Part shown: positions 1-7,855 of the stretch, piece by piece
How the letters are laid out: each line of letters begins with the position of its first letter
Position numbering within the stretch: position 1 is the stretch's first letter
Source of the DNA: Acuticoccus sp. I52.16.1
GTDB taxonomy: Bacteria; Pseudomonadota; Alphaproteobacteria; Rhizobiales; Amorphaceae
Direction: 5' to 3'
Assembly: GCF_022865125.1 (NCBI RefSeq)
Contig: NZ_CP094830.1
Coordinates: 1-40,080 of the forward strand
Length of the DNA stretch: 40,080 nt
Program-made: the position numbers and the translations under genes
Notes under the pieces: model-generated
The model's database searches: none
Told to the model about the DNA's origin: nothing
Seen by the model: only the letters and a program-made list of their open reading frames with translations

Positions 1-2
1 AC

Positions 3-731
3 GGGAGCCGCTTGGCGGCCACCTTCGCCAAGGAGGGCGCCCGCGTGTGCCTGACCGACCGGGACGGCGCGGACCTCGCCCGCGTCGCTGGCGCGCTGAC
101 CCTCCCGGACGGCAGCTTCACCCACGCCGCCGACCTCACCGACGACGCGTCCCTCGCCGCCCTCGTCGCCGCGGTGGGCGAGCGCTTCGGCGCGCCGGAC
201 GTCGTGATCAACAACGCCGGCATCTACCCCTCCGGCTTCCTGCTCGACATCACGGTCGCAGAGTGGGACCGCATCTTCGACGTCAACCTGCGTGCGCCGT
301 TCATCCTGTCGACCGCCTTCGCCAAGCAGATGATCGCCGAGGGCGTGCGCGGCTCGATCGTCAACATCGGCTCCGGCGCGTCGCGCAAGATGCGCCGCAC
401 GGTGGTGCCCTACTGCACCTCCAAGACCGCGCTCGACCGGCTCACCAAGGGCCTGGCGCTGGAGCTCGCCGAGTTCGGCATCCGCGTCAACGCGCTGGAG
501 CCGGGCTTCGGCGCGGGCTCCACCGTCAGCGCGCTGAGCGAGGCGCACGTCGCGCGCACCACCGCCGCGATCCCGCTCGGCCGGCAGTCCAACGGCGACG
601 ACATCGGCGCCGCCGCGCTCTACCTCGCCTCCGGCGCGGCCGAGTACGTCACCGGCGCGACGCTCACCGTCGACGGCGGCAACTCGATCGGCTCGCTCGA
701 GGTCCACCAGGACAAGAAGAACCCGCTCTAG
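3..731 (+). CDS. Short-chain dehydrogenase/reductase, 5'-truncated by the window edge
   Basis: NAD(P)-dependent oxidoreductase of the classical SDR family, read in frame from base 3. The visible 242 residues begin just after the nucleotide-binding glycine motif (GSRLAATFAKEGARV) and contain the NNAG motif (near residue 70), a catalytic Ser in NIGSGAS, the YxxxK pair in YCTSK (Tyr codon at 411) and the C-terminal TVDGG typical of the family. The missing N-terminus is very probably the 20 residues encoded at 40021-40080, which end in TGASGL. The joined protein would be about 263 residues, a normal SDR length. The deacetylase gene follows 9 bases after the stop with a strong AGGAGG site, so the two are co-transcribed. 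The substrate cannot be read from the sequence; an alcohol or hydroxy acid released by the neighbouring hydrolases is a guess. Confidence 0.93.
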   Translation, partial: GSRLAATFAKEGARVCLTDRDGADLARVAGALTLPDGSFTHAADLTDDASLAALVAAVGERFGAPDVVINNAGIYPSGFLLDITVAEWDRIFDVNLRAPFILSTAFAKQMIAEGVRGSIVNIGSGASRKMRRTVVPYCTSKTALDRLTKGLALELAEFGIRVNALEPGFGAGSTVSALSEAHVARTTAAIPLGRQSNGDDIGAAALYLASGAAEYVTGATLTVDGGNSIGSLEVHQDKKNPL

Positions 732-740
732 GAGGACCCC

Positions 741-1616
741 ATGGCACACGACGAATACACCTGGCCGGCCGGCGTCCAGAGCGCCGCCTGCTTCACCCTC
801 GACCTCGACGCCCACTCGCCGCACCTGTGGATCCACCGGGGCGGGATGCCGCAGCTCCTGTCGCACCTCGAGCAGCGCCGCTTCGGCCCGCGCGTCGGCG
901 TCGGCCGCATCCTCGACCTGCTCGACCGGTTCGCGATCAAGGGCACGTTCTTCGTCCCCGGCTTCGTCGCCGAGGAGTTCCCGGAGATCCTGCCCACCCT
1001 CGTCGAGCGGGGCCACGAGATCGGCCTGCACGGCTACTTCCACGAGCTCGCCAACGACCTCTCCGACGAAGGTTTCACCCACGCGCTCGACCACTCCATC
1101 GCCCTCTTCGAGGCGCAGACCGGGATCCGCCCCAAAGGCTTCCGCTCCCCCGCCTGGGAGATGACGCCGCACATGCTGGCGGAGGTGAAGCGCCTCGGCA
1201 TGTGGGACTCGTCCCTGATGGGCTACGACCACCCCTACACCGTCGACGGCGTGACCGAGATCCCGCCGCAGTGGACGCTCGACGACGCGGTCTATTTCAA
1301 ATTCCTCGGCGGCGGGGTGGACCTCGCGCCGCCGTCCGCGCCGGGCCCGATCCTCGACGGCTGGCTCGACGAGTGGGAGGGCCTGCATCGCTTCGGCAGC
1401 CTCTTCATGCTCACCGTGCACGATTGGATCTCCGGCCGCGCCCAGCGCATCGTCATGCTTGAGAAGCTGCTGACGCGCATCACCGCCGAGAAGAGCGTGT
1501 GGTGGGCCACCGTGTCCGAGATCGCCGCCCACCACGAGGCGACGCAGAAGGACCGCTACGTGATCGACCCGTCGGTGCCCCAGGGTGTCGAAGGGCATCC
1601 GGCCTGGCGGGGCTGA
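741..1616 (+). CDS. NodB-fold polysaccharide deacetylase / cyclic imidase-like hydrolase
   Basis: A 291-residue cytosolic metal-dependent hydrolase of the polysaccharide deacetylase (NodB homology) family. The metal and catalytic motifs are visible: LDLDAHS with Asp21 and Asp23, GLHGYFH with His97 and His101, GFRSPAWE around Arg135, and a late TVHDW His. The DxDA variant of the first motif and the absence of a signal peptide fit the subgroup that includes Helicobacter PgdA-like proteins, cyclic imide hydrolase and PuuE allantoinase better than secreted chitin deacetylases. An AGGAGG ribosome site at 730-735 fixes the start. It lies between the SDR and a GGT-like amidohydrolase in a peptide-transporter operon. 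I infer hydrolysis of an amide or cyclic imide C-N bond in an imported compound; the substrate is unknown. Confidence 0.85.
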   Translation: MAHDEYTWPAGVQSAACFTLDLDAHSPHLWIHRGGMPQLLSHLEQRRFGPRVGVGRILDLLDRFAIKGTFFVPGFVAEEFPEILPTLVERGHEIGLHGYFHELANDLSDEGFTHALDHSIALFEAQTGIRPKGFRSPAWEMTPHMLAEVKRLGMWDSSLMGYDHPYTVDGVTEIPPQWTLDDAVYFKFLGGGVDLAPPSAPGPILDGWLDEWEGLHRFGSLFMLTVHDWISGRAQRIVMLEKLLTRITAEKSVWWATVSEIAAHHEATQKDRYVIDPSVPQGVEGHPAWRG

Positions 1617-1622
1617 CGCGGC

Positions 1623-3179
1623 ATGCAGACCTGGACCATCGAACGGCACGAAGTCTCGTCCGAGCACGGCCTCGTGGCGGCGCAGAACATGGAGGCGGCG
1701 GCGGCCGGGGCGAAGGTGCTCGCCGCCGGCGGCAACGCCATGGACGCCGCGATCGTCACCGCGCTGGTGCTCGGCACGGTCGAACCGTGGCTGAGCGGCA
1801 TCGGCGGCGGCGGCTTCCTGCTCCACGCCGACGGTGCCACCGGCGCGGTCGACACGCTCGACTTCAACGTCCGCGCCTTCGCCGCCCTCGACCCCGCCGA
1901 CTACCCGCTGACCGGCGGCATGGACGGCGAGTGGTTCGCCTGGCCCGCCGTGAAGGACGACCGCAACATCTCCGGCTACACCTCGATCTGCCTGCCCGGC
2001 GCGATCGACGGGTTCGCCGAGGCGCTCGCCCGCTACGGCACGCTCTCCTGGGGCGACGCGCTGGAGCCGGCGATCGCTTTCGCCGCGCGAGGCATGGCGG
2101 TCGACTGGTTCGCCTCGTTGTGCCTGGCGATCGACGCGCCGGGCCTGCGCGCCTTCCCCGCCTCCGCGGCGCTCTTCCTGCCGGGGGGTGGACCGCCGAT
2201 CGCCAAGGGCGCGACCGAGGCGCGCTACCTGCCGATGCCCGGCAAGGCGGCGCTGCTGCGCCGTCTCCAGGCCCGCGGCGCGCGCGACTTCTACGAAGGC
2301 GAGAGCGCCGCGATCCTCGTCGACGATCTCGTCGAAGGCGGCGCGGCGGCGACGGCGGGGGACCTCGCCGCCTACCGCGCCGCATGGCGTCCGCCGCTGA
2401 CGACGCACTATCGCGGCCGCGAGTTGGCGCTGATCCCCGGCCTCAGCGGCGGCCCCAGCCTCGCCCGCGCCTTCGCCCTGCTGGAAAAAGGCTGGACCCC
2501 CAAGGCCGCGCCGGACGCCGAGGCCGCGCTCGCCTACGCCGACGCCGTCCGCGGCTCCTACCGCGAGCGGCTCAACACCATGGGCCACGCCGCCGAGGGA
2601 GACGACTGCACCAGCCATGTCAGCGTGGTCGACAAGGCCGGCAACATGGTCGCCCTGACCAACACGATCCTGTCGCGCTTCGGCTCCAAGGTGGTGCTGC
2701 CGCGCTCCGGCATCCTGATGAACAACGGCATGATGTGGTTCGACCCGCGCCCCGGCATGCCCAACTCCATCGCCCCCGGCGCCCGGCCGCTCGCCAACAT
2801 GTCGCCGGCGATCATGCTGCAGGACGGGCGCCCCGCCCTCGCCATCGGCGCCGCCGGCGGGCGCACCATCTTCCCCACCGTGGCGCAGATCCTCTCCTAC
2901 GTGGTCGACTACGGCATGACCCTCGAAGCCGCGTTCCAGACCCCGCGGATCGACGCCAGCACGCCGACCATCAAGGTCAACCGCGCCGCCGCGCCCGACG
3001 TCGCCGCCAAGGTGGCGACCAGATTCCCGGTCGAGATCGTCGACGACACGCTCTACCCGACCAACTTCGCGATCCCCTCCGCCGTCGGCCGCGACCTCGC
3101 CACCGGCCGCAACACCGGGATGGGCCACCACTCGAGCCCGTGGGCGGGCGTCGCCGTCGGAGCGCCCGCCGATGGCTGA
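1623..3179 (+). CDS. Gamma-glutamyltransferase-like Ntn hydrolase, no signal peptide
   Basis: A 518-residue member of the gamma-glutamyltranspeptidase family, which is made as a precursor and cleaves itself at an internal Thr to form two subunits. The processing and catalytic Thr is residue 330 in CTSHVSVVD, corresponding to TTHFSVVD in GGT. The downstream LTNT, the NNGMMWFDPRPG segment and the GAAGGRTI glycine motif that helps form the oxyanion hole are present. GGTs proper are usually exported, but here the N-terminus (MQTWTIERHE) has no signal peptide, so the enzyme is predicted to be cytoplasmic, as in oxamate amidohydrolase HpxW or YwrD-like members. It starts 6 bases after the deacetylase stop and overlaps the next ATPase gene by 8 bases. 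It probably hydrolyses a gamma-glutamyl or other amide taken up by the linked transporter. Confidence 0.9.
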   Translation: MQTWTIERHEVSSEHGLVAAQNMEAAAAGAKVLAAGGNAMDAAIVTALVLGTVEPWLSGIGGGGFLLHADGATGAVDTLDFNVRAFAALDPADYPLTGGMDGEWFAWPAVKDDRNISGYTSICLPGAIDGFAEALARYGTLSWGDALEPAIAFAARGMAVDWFASLCLAIDAPGLRAFPASAALFLPGGGPPIAKGATEARYLPMPGKAALLRRLQARGARDFYEGESAAILVDDLVEGGAAATAGDLAAYRAAWRPPLTTHYRGRELALIPGLSGGPSLARAFALLEKGWTPKAAPDAEAALAYADAVRGSYRERLNTMGHAAEGDDCTSHVSVVDKAGNMVALTNTILSRFGSKVVLPRSGILMNNGMMWFDPRPGMPNSIAPGARPLANMSPAIMLQDGRPALAIGAAGGRTIFPTVAQILSYVVDYGMTLEAAFQTPRIDASTPTIKVNRAAAPDVAAKVATRFPVEIVDDTLYPTNFAIPSAVGRDLATGRNTGMGHHSSPWAGVAVGAPADG

Positions 3180-4164
3180 GGCGCCGGTCCTCTCCGTCCG
3201 GAACCTCGTCACCGAGATCGGCGGCCGCGCGGTCGTCGACGACGTCTCGCTCGACGTGATGCCCGGCGAGGTGGTCGCGCTCGTCGGCGAATCGGGCTCC
3301 GGCAAGAGCCTCACCGCGCTCTCGGTGATGGGCCTCCTGCCGCGCGCCGCCACCGCGACGGCCGGCCAGGTACTGCTCGAGGGGGACGATCTCCTGGCGA
3401 AGAGCGAGCGACAGATGCGCGCGATCCGCGGCAAGCGGGTGTCGATGATCTTTCAGGAGCCGGTCGCCTCGCTCAACCCGCTGGTGCCGGTCGGCGATCA
3501 GGTCGCCGAGAGCCTCGTCGTCCACCGCGAGGCGTCGCCGCGCGAGGCCGCCCGCCGGGTGATCGAGATGCTGGGGCATGTCGGCATCCCGCAGCCGGAG
3601 CGGCGGGCGCGGCAGCTCCCGGCGGAGCTGTCGGGCGGGATGTGCCAGCGCGTGATGATCGCCTCGGCGCTCATCTCCAACCCGCGGCTACTGATCGCCG
3701 ACGAGCCGACCACCGCGCTCGACGTCACCATCCAGGCACAGATCCTGAGGCTGATGAAGGCGCTGCGCGAGGAACGGGGCACCGCCATCCTCATCATCAC
3801 CCACGACATGGGCGTCGTCGCCGACATCGCCGACCGGGTCTGCGTCATGTACGGCGGCCGCGTGGTCGAGACCGGGCCGGTGTTCGACGTGTTCGATAAT
3901 CCGAGCCACCCCTACACGCGCCTGCTGCTCTCCACGATCCCGCGCCTCACCGGCCATCGCAAGCAGGAGCTGCGCGCCATCGAAGGCACGGTCCCCGACC
4001 TCGCCCACTGGCCGACCGGCTGCCGTTTCCGCACCCGCTGCCCCATCGCCCAGGACGACTGCGCGCGGATGCCGCCGCTGATGGGCGTGGATCCGCTGCA
4101 TCAGGCGGCCTGCTGGCATCTCGACCGCGCGCGACAGATGGATCAGGCGGAGGCCGTGCGATGA
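3172..4164 (+). CDS. dppD: Peptide/nickel-type ABC transporter ATP-binding protein (DppD/OppD class)
   Basis: A 330-residue ATPase that powers import through a DppB/DppC-type permease pair on the inner membrane. Walker A GESGSGKS is at residues 39-46, followed by the Q-loop [10 protein letters not shown], signature LSGGMCQRV, Walker [13 protein letters not shown] and a switch His in ITHDMG. The C-terminal oligopeptide-transporter extension [15 protein letters not shown] carries the Cys cluster typical of the DppD/OppD group. The start lies inside the GGT gene (8-base overlap) and the stop overlaps the next ATPase by four bases (ATGA), so the genes are translationally coupled. No cognate permease lies nearby on the linear map. 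The matching permeases and binding proteins are at 35115-40016, which is contiguous if the molecule is circular. Confidence 0.93.
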   Translation: MAEAPVLSVRNLVTEIGGRAVVDDVSLDVMPGEVVALVGESGSGKSLTALSVMGLLPRAATATAGQVLLEGDDLLAKSERQMRAIRGKRVSMIFQEPVASLNPLVPVGDQVAESLVVHREASPREAARRVIEMLGHVGIPQPERRARQLPAELSGGMCQRVMIASALISNPRLLIADEPTTALDVTIQAQILRLMKALREERGTAILIITHDMGVVADIADRVCVMYGGRVVETGPVFDVFDNPSHPYTRLLLSTIPRLTGHRKQELRAIEGTVPDLAHWPTGCRFRTRCPIAQDDCARMPPLMGVDPLHQAACWHLDRARQMDQAEAVR

Positions 4165-5159
4165 AAGAGCCCCTCCTCAAGGTGGAGGACCTGAAGGTCC
4201 ACTTCCCCGTGCGCGGCGGCTGGCTGGGCGGTGAGATCGGCACCGTGAAGGCGGTGGACGGGTTCGACATCGAGATCGGCAAGGGCGAGACGGTCGCCCT
4301 CGTCGGCGAGAGCGGCTGCGGCAAGTCCACCGCCGGCAACGCCATCCTCGGCCTCGTCCGCGCCACCGGCGGCCGCGTCCTCTTCGAGGGGACCGACATC
4401 CTGTCGCTCGACCCCGCGGCCCGCGCCGAGGCCCGGCGCGACATGCAGGTGATCTTTCAGGACCCCGTGTCGGCGCTAAATCCGAAGCTCACCATCGCCC
4501 ACTCCATCGCCGAGCCTCTGATCATCGAGGGCGTCCCCGCCAAGGCGCGGCGCGAGCGGGTCGCCGACCTGCTGGCGACCGTCGGCCTCAACCCCTCGCA
4601 GGCGAAGCGCTACCCCAACGAGCTCTCCGGCGGGCAGCGCCAGCGCGTCGTCATCGCCCGCGCCCTCGCCCGCTCGCCCAAGCTCATCGTCTGCGACGAG
4701 CCGACGTCGGCGCTGGACGTGTCGATCCAGTCGCAGATCCTCAACCTTTTGATGCGGCTGCAGAAGGAGTTCGGATTCTCCTACCTCTTCATCTCGCACG
4801 ACCTCTCCGTCGTGCGGCACATCGCCGACCGCGTGGCGGTGATGTACCTCGGCACCATCGCCGAGGAGGGCGAGGCCGAGACCGTCTTCGACCACCCGGT
4901 GCACCCCTACACGGAGGCCCTGCTGAGCGCGATCCCGCTGCCCGACCCGCGCGCCCAGCGCGAGCGGCGCACGATGATCCTCAAGGGCGACCTGCCGAGC
5001 CCGCTCGACCCGCCCAAGGGCTGCCGCTTCGTCACCCGCTGCCCGATCGCCGAGCCGCGTTGCCAGACCGTACGACCGCTTCTGGCCCCCACCGCACAGG
5101 GCTCGCGCGCCGCCTGCTACGTCCGCAATCCCGCCGCCCTCCCCGACCAGGCCGCCTGA
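4161..5159 (+). CDS. dppF: Peptide/nickel-type ABC transporter ATP-binding protein (DppF/OppF class)
   Basis: A 332-residue second ATPase of the same importer. Walker A GESGCGKS spans residues 49-56; FQDPVSALNP, the signature LSGGQRQRVVIARAL, Walker B LIVCDEPTSALD and the switch motif ISHDLSVV follow, and the C-terminal GCRFVTRCPIAEPRC Cys cluster is kept. The GTVKAVDGF N-terminal segment is typical of DppF/OppF rather than DppD/OppD, so the pair forms a heterodimer. The start codon overlaps the dppD stop, and the ridA ATG follows the stop directly. All catalytic motifs look intact. Confidence 0.93.
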   Translation: MKEPLLKVEDLKVHFPVRGGWLGGEIGTVKAVDGFDIEIGKGETVALVGESGCGKSTAGNAILGLVRATGGRVLFEGTDILSLDPAARAEARRDMQVIFQDPVSALNPKLTIAHSIAEPLIIEGVPAKARRERVADLLATVGLNPSQAKRYPNELSGGQRQRVVIARALARSPKLIVCDEPTSALDVSIQSQILNLLMRLQKEFGFSYLFISHDLSVVRHIADRVAVMYLGTIAEEGEAETVFDHPVHPYTEALLSAIPLPDPRAQRERRTMILKGDLPSPLDPPKGCRFVTRCPIAEPRCQTVRPLLAPTAQGSRAACYVRNPAALPDQAA

Positions 5160-5555
5160 ATGACCATCGAGAAGAAGAACCCCGACACGCTCGCCCCGCC
5201 GATCGGCCGCTACAAGCACCTCGCCGTGATCCCGGCCGGGTCGGACATCCTGTGCCTCGCCGGCCAGGTCGGCGTCGACCGCGAAGGGCGCCTGCCCGCG
5301 AGCGTGGAAGAGCAGCTCGAAAACGCGCTGAAGAACATCGAGAGGGTGCTCGCCAGCGAAGGGCTCGACGCGTCGGCCGTCTTCAAGATCAACATCTGGC
5401 TGGCGACCGAGATCGACATGGACCGCTACGTCGCCGCCTGGCGCGCCTTCCACGACGACGAGCCGCCGGCGACCACGTTCGCCTACGTCGCCCGGCTCAT
5501 CCAGCCGCAATATCTGTGCGAGATCGAGGCCTGGGCGGCCCGCACGCCGCCCTGA
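5160..5555 (+). CDS. ridA: RidA/YjgF-family enamine/imine deaminase
   Basis: A 131-residue RidA-family protein. The family hydrolyses reactive 2-aminoacrylate-type enamines and imines to keto acids and ammonia, protecting PLP enzymes, and several members sit in amide and pyrimidine degradation operons. The substrate-binding Arg (Arg112, in YVARL) and the acidic end CEIEAWA are retained; the length matches the family. The ATG directly abuts the dppF stop codon, so it is the last gene of the operon. It probably disposes of an imine formed in the encoded pathway. The Rid subgroup cannot be decided from sequence reading alone. Confidence 0.9.
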   Translation: MTIEKKNPDTLAPPIGRYKHLAVIPAGSDILCLAGQVGVDREGRLPASVEEQLENALKNIERVLASEGLDASAVFKINIWLATEIDMDRYVAAWRAFHDDEPPATTFAYVARLIQPQYLCEIEAWAARTPP

Positions 5556-5920
5556 TCGAGCGGTGCCGCCGAGGCTGGCCGCCCCTGAGCGGTAGAAGGA
5601 TACCGGAGCGGGGCGCCGGGTCGAGCAAAAAGGGCGCTGCATAGCAGTTCCCCACCGTTGGGACTGTGGTCTTAGCGGCGGTGTCCGGCGCCCGGTCTCG
5701 GACGCGCTCGGAGCGGCCGCGCGACCGAGCGGCGTCCGCCCCCCGCGATGGCCGAAAACCCCGCGCGCGATGGGCGGATGCGACGCCCTCCCCGCATCAC
5801 AAGCCGCTGCCGATCCCGCCCCACGCGCCTCCCGGAGAGGCCGCGCCGCGCGATGTCTCGGGGGGCCGCGAGCGGGCGAGGGATGGCGGTGTCGCACCCT
5901 CGGACGGGCTTGCGCGGTCC

Positions 5921-5949
5921 TTTACCCGCGGACAGGCGGCCCTTAATAC
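5921..5949 (+). promoter_or_regulatory. Possible promoter for the HAAT operon
   Basis: TTTACC (5921-5926) and TAATAC (5944-5949) are separated by 17 bases in the only AT-rich patch of the gap. The match to the sigma70 consensus is weak, and the leader to the first gene would be over 400 bases. It is offered only because nothing better is visible. Confidence 0.22.
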
Positions 5950-5957
5950 ACATTACT

Positions 5958-5974
5958 AACGCCTTGAGGGCGTT
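5958..5974 (+). other. Short hairpin in the HAAT leader region
   Basis: Perfect 6-bp stem AACGCC/GGCGTT with loop TTGAG, directly after the promoter-like pair. There is no T-tract, so it is not a standard terminator; function unknown. Confidence 0.35.
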
Positions 5975-6385
5975 GCGAAACAGTCTCTAAGACCCTGCAC
6001 GGGCCGGAACCAGCGCCTTCCCCAGGCCGCGCTCTCGTTTCGGCGCATCCCCTCCCGCCTGTGCCCCGCCGCGTGATCCGAACGGGTCCGCCGGCGGACC
6101 ACATCGGGAGCTGATGACCGGCGAGCCGCAGACCATAGGCGAGCGTACCATCCGGACCGCGGTATCCACCGCCGCCCGGGCCCCTCGCCGCGTGCCGCCG
6201 TCGCTCGTCGACAAACGTCTGGCCGCTCGCGCGGCGCCGCGCGGGCCATGCCTCGGCCGTGCCCCGCTCCGCAACGCCTTCGAACCACTTTGAACCATCG
6301 ACATGGCCGGCCCGGACCGATGCGCGCAGGCGCACCGGGGCGGGCGCGGCCGTGTCTCGACACGCCCAACCGCCGGAGACACCAT

Positions 6386-7702
6386 ATGACGATTTCCTCA
6401 CCCCACCGGACGATGGCGCGGCTCCTCGCCGCCTCGGCGCTCGCCGCCGCGCCGCTCATGGCCGCGCCCGCCCTCGCACAGGATGCCGTGAAGGTCGGCT
6501 TCGTCTACTTCCTGTCGGGCGCCGGCGCGGCTTACGGCGACGGGGCGCGCAAGGCGGCCGAGCTGATGGTCGACGCGCTCAACGAGGGCGCCGTCCCGGC
6601 GCCGTACGACAAGGTCGGCATCAACGGCGTGCCGCTGGAGGCGATCTACGTCGACGAAGCGGGCGGCGTGCGCAAGCAGATCGCCGAGTACCGCCGCCTC
6701 GTCGAGAGCGAGGGGGTCGACATGGTGCTCGGCTACACCTCGTCGTCCAACTGCAACGCGCTGGCGCCCATCGTCGAAGAGCTCGAGACGCTCACCAACT
6801 TCTTCCACTGCGGCAACCCGGGCCTCTTCGAGGAGGTCGATACCGACCCGTTCTACGCCATCCGCTCCGCACCGATGGGGACGATGGATCAGGTCGGCCT
6901 CGCCCGCTACATTGCCGAGATCTACCCGGACGCGGCGACCTTCTCCGGCGTCAACCAGGACTACTCCTGGGGGCAGGACAACTGGGCCGAGTTCCAGGCC
7001 GCGATGACGGCGCTGAAGCCGGATGCGGCGTTCAAGAACGCGCTGTTCCCGCAGCTCGGCGCCGGTGACTACGGCAGCGAGATCTCCGCCCTCGCCGCCG
7101 ACCCGGCGGACATCACCTTCGTCTCCTTCTGGGGCGGCGACGCGGACGCGCTGATGCTGCAGGCCAACTCGCGCGGCCTCGGCATGTCGACCGACTTCGC
7201 CTTCACGCTCGGCACCGGCGTCATCAACGGGCTGGGGCAGAACACGATCTCCGGCACTATCGTTGGCGGCCGCGGTCCCAACTCCTACCTCGACCAGGAG
7301 ACCGAGCTCTCGACCTGGTTCGCCGACCTCTACCAGGAGACCTACGGCGCCTATCCGCCGCTGTCGGCGCACGTCGCCGCGCAAGGGCTCCTCGGCGTGA
7401 AGGCCGCCGCGGAGAAGGCCGCCGATGGAGAAGGCGCGCTCCCCGAGACCGACGCCATCGTCGAAGCCATGAAGGGCCTCACCTACGAGACCACCAACGG
7501 CTACCCGATCACGATGGGCCTCCACGACGGCAACCAGGGCGTCTCGGCGACCGCCTACGGCACCTATACCGGCTGGGACTCCGAGACCGACATGCCGATC
7601 ATCGAGAACGTGACGATCTACGACGCCGAATGCGTCAACCCGCCCGAGGGCGTGAAGGCGCTGGAGTGGATCGAGGGCGGCTTCGAGGGCGCCTCCTGCT
7701 GA
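6386..7702 (+). CDS. HAAT-family ABC transporter substrate-binding protein
   Basis: A 438-residue periplasmic binding protein of the type I (Leu/Ile/Val, amide, urea) fold. It delivers an amino acid or amide to the permeases encoded just downstream. An N-terminal signal peptide (hydrophobic stretch ending PALAQDA) precedes the mature VKVGFVYFLSGAGAAYGDGARKAAELMVDALN, the usual first strand and helix of the family. The ATG at 6386 is chosen because GGAG at 6375-6378 is well spaced and the signal peptide starts there; an in-frame upstream extension is not convincing. GYTSSSNCNALAPI and the long insertions recall urea/amide or aromatic-acid binders more than LivJ, but the ligand is unknown. A 153-base gap with stable hairpins follows. 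Confidence 0.9.
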   Translation: MTISSPHRTMARLLAASALAAAPLMAAPALAQDAVKVGFVYFLSGAGAAYGDGARKAAELMVDALNEGAVPAPYDKVGINGVPLEAIYVDEAGGVRKQIAEYRRLVESEGVDMVLGYTSSSNCNALAPIVEELETLTNFFHCGNPGLFEEVDTDPFYAIRSAPMGTMDQVGLARYIAEIYPDAATFSGVNQDYSWGQDNWAEFQAAMTALKPDAAFKNALFPQLGAGDYGSEISALAADPADITFVSFWGGDADALMLQANSRGLGMSTDFAFTLGTGVINGLGQNTISGTIVGGRGPNSYLDQETELSTWFADLYQETYGAYPPLSAHVAAQGLLGVKAAAEKAADGEGALPETDAIVEAMKGLTYETTNGYPITMGLHDGNQGVSATAYGTYTGWDSETDMPIIENVTIYDAECVNPPEGVKALEWIEGGFEGASC

Positions 7703-7708
7703 GGCGCT

Positions 7709-7729
7709 GGCGCCGACTTGGCCGGCGCC
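7709..7729 (+). other. Hairpin after the HAAT binding-protein gene
   Basis: GGCGCC (7709-7714) and GGCGCC (7724-7729) can pair around a 9-base loop; an alternative GAGGCGC/GCGCCTC pairing (7701-7707 with 7725-7731) overlaps the stop codon. It is the first of three hairpins in this gap and could protect the upstream mRNA end. Confidence 0.45.
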
Positions 7730-7744
7730 TCTCCTCCGTGCCTC

Positions 7745-7769
7745 GCGGCCGGGCCTCGTGTCCGGCCGC
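7745..7769 (+). other. Second hairpin in the HAAT intercistronic gap
   Basis: Perfect 8-bp inverted repeat GCGGCCGG/CCGGCCGC with a 9-base loop. It is followed by a C-rich run and not by T residues. Confidence 0.45.
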
Positions 7770-7787
7770 CCCCCTTCCCGATGCGCG

Positions 7788-7835
7788 CGCTGCAGTCCCG
7801 TGCCCGGCGATCCGGCCGGTTACGGGACTGCAGCG
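7788..7835 (+). other. Third and strongest hairpin: perfect 14-bp inverted repeat before the permease gene
   Basis: The arms CGCTGCAGTCCCGT (7788-7801) and ACGGGACTGCAGCG (7822-7835) are perfectly complementary around a 20-base loop and end 20 bases before the permease ATG. Such a stem after a binding-protein gene commonly stops 3' decay or partly terminates transcription, giving more binding protein than permease. An operator role is the alternative. Confidence 0.6.
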
Positions 7836-7855
7836 TTCGTCAGTCCGAGAGCCCC

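Larger units (their letters stand above)
5556..6385. other. 830-base region without a convincing gene
   Basis: Open frames exist on both strands only because the DNA is very GC-rich; none has a recognisable domain. Visible structure: a bulged stem CAGTTCCC/GGGACTG at 5645-5666 that may end the ridA transcript, an AT-rich island near 5941-5957 with a weak promoter-like pair, a short hairpin at 5958-5974, and a tandem GAACCA repeat near 6281-6297. The last part is the leader of the HAAT operon. No tRNA or insertion-sequence remnant was recognised. Confidence 0.5.

Noticed and set aside
3-731. Left-edge and right-edge SDR fragments as two different genes
   Set aside because: The fragments are complementary in content, the joined length is normal, and the operon contents on both sides complete each other; remaining doubt is the one-base offset at the join.
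4476-5897. Minus-strand open frame of 473 codons across dppF and ridA
   Set aside because: Low-complexity translation, antisense to two well-supported genes.
5666-5990. Small genes in the gap after ridA
   Set aside because: The frames overlap on both strands, lack ribosome sites and give Arg/Pro-rich products expected by chance at this GC content.
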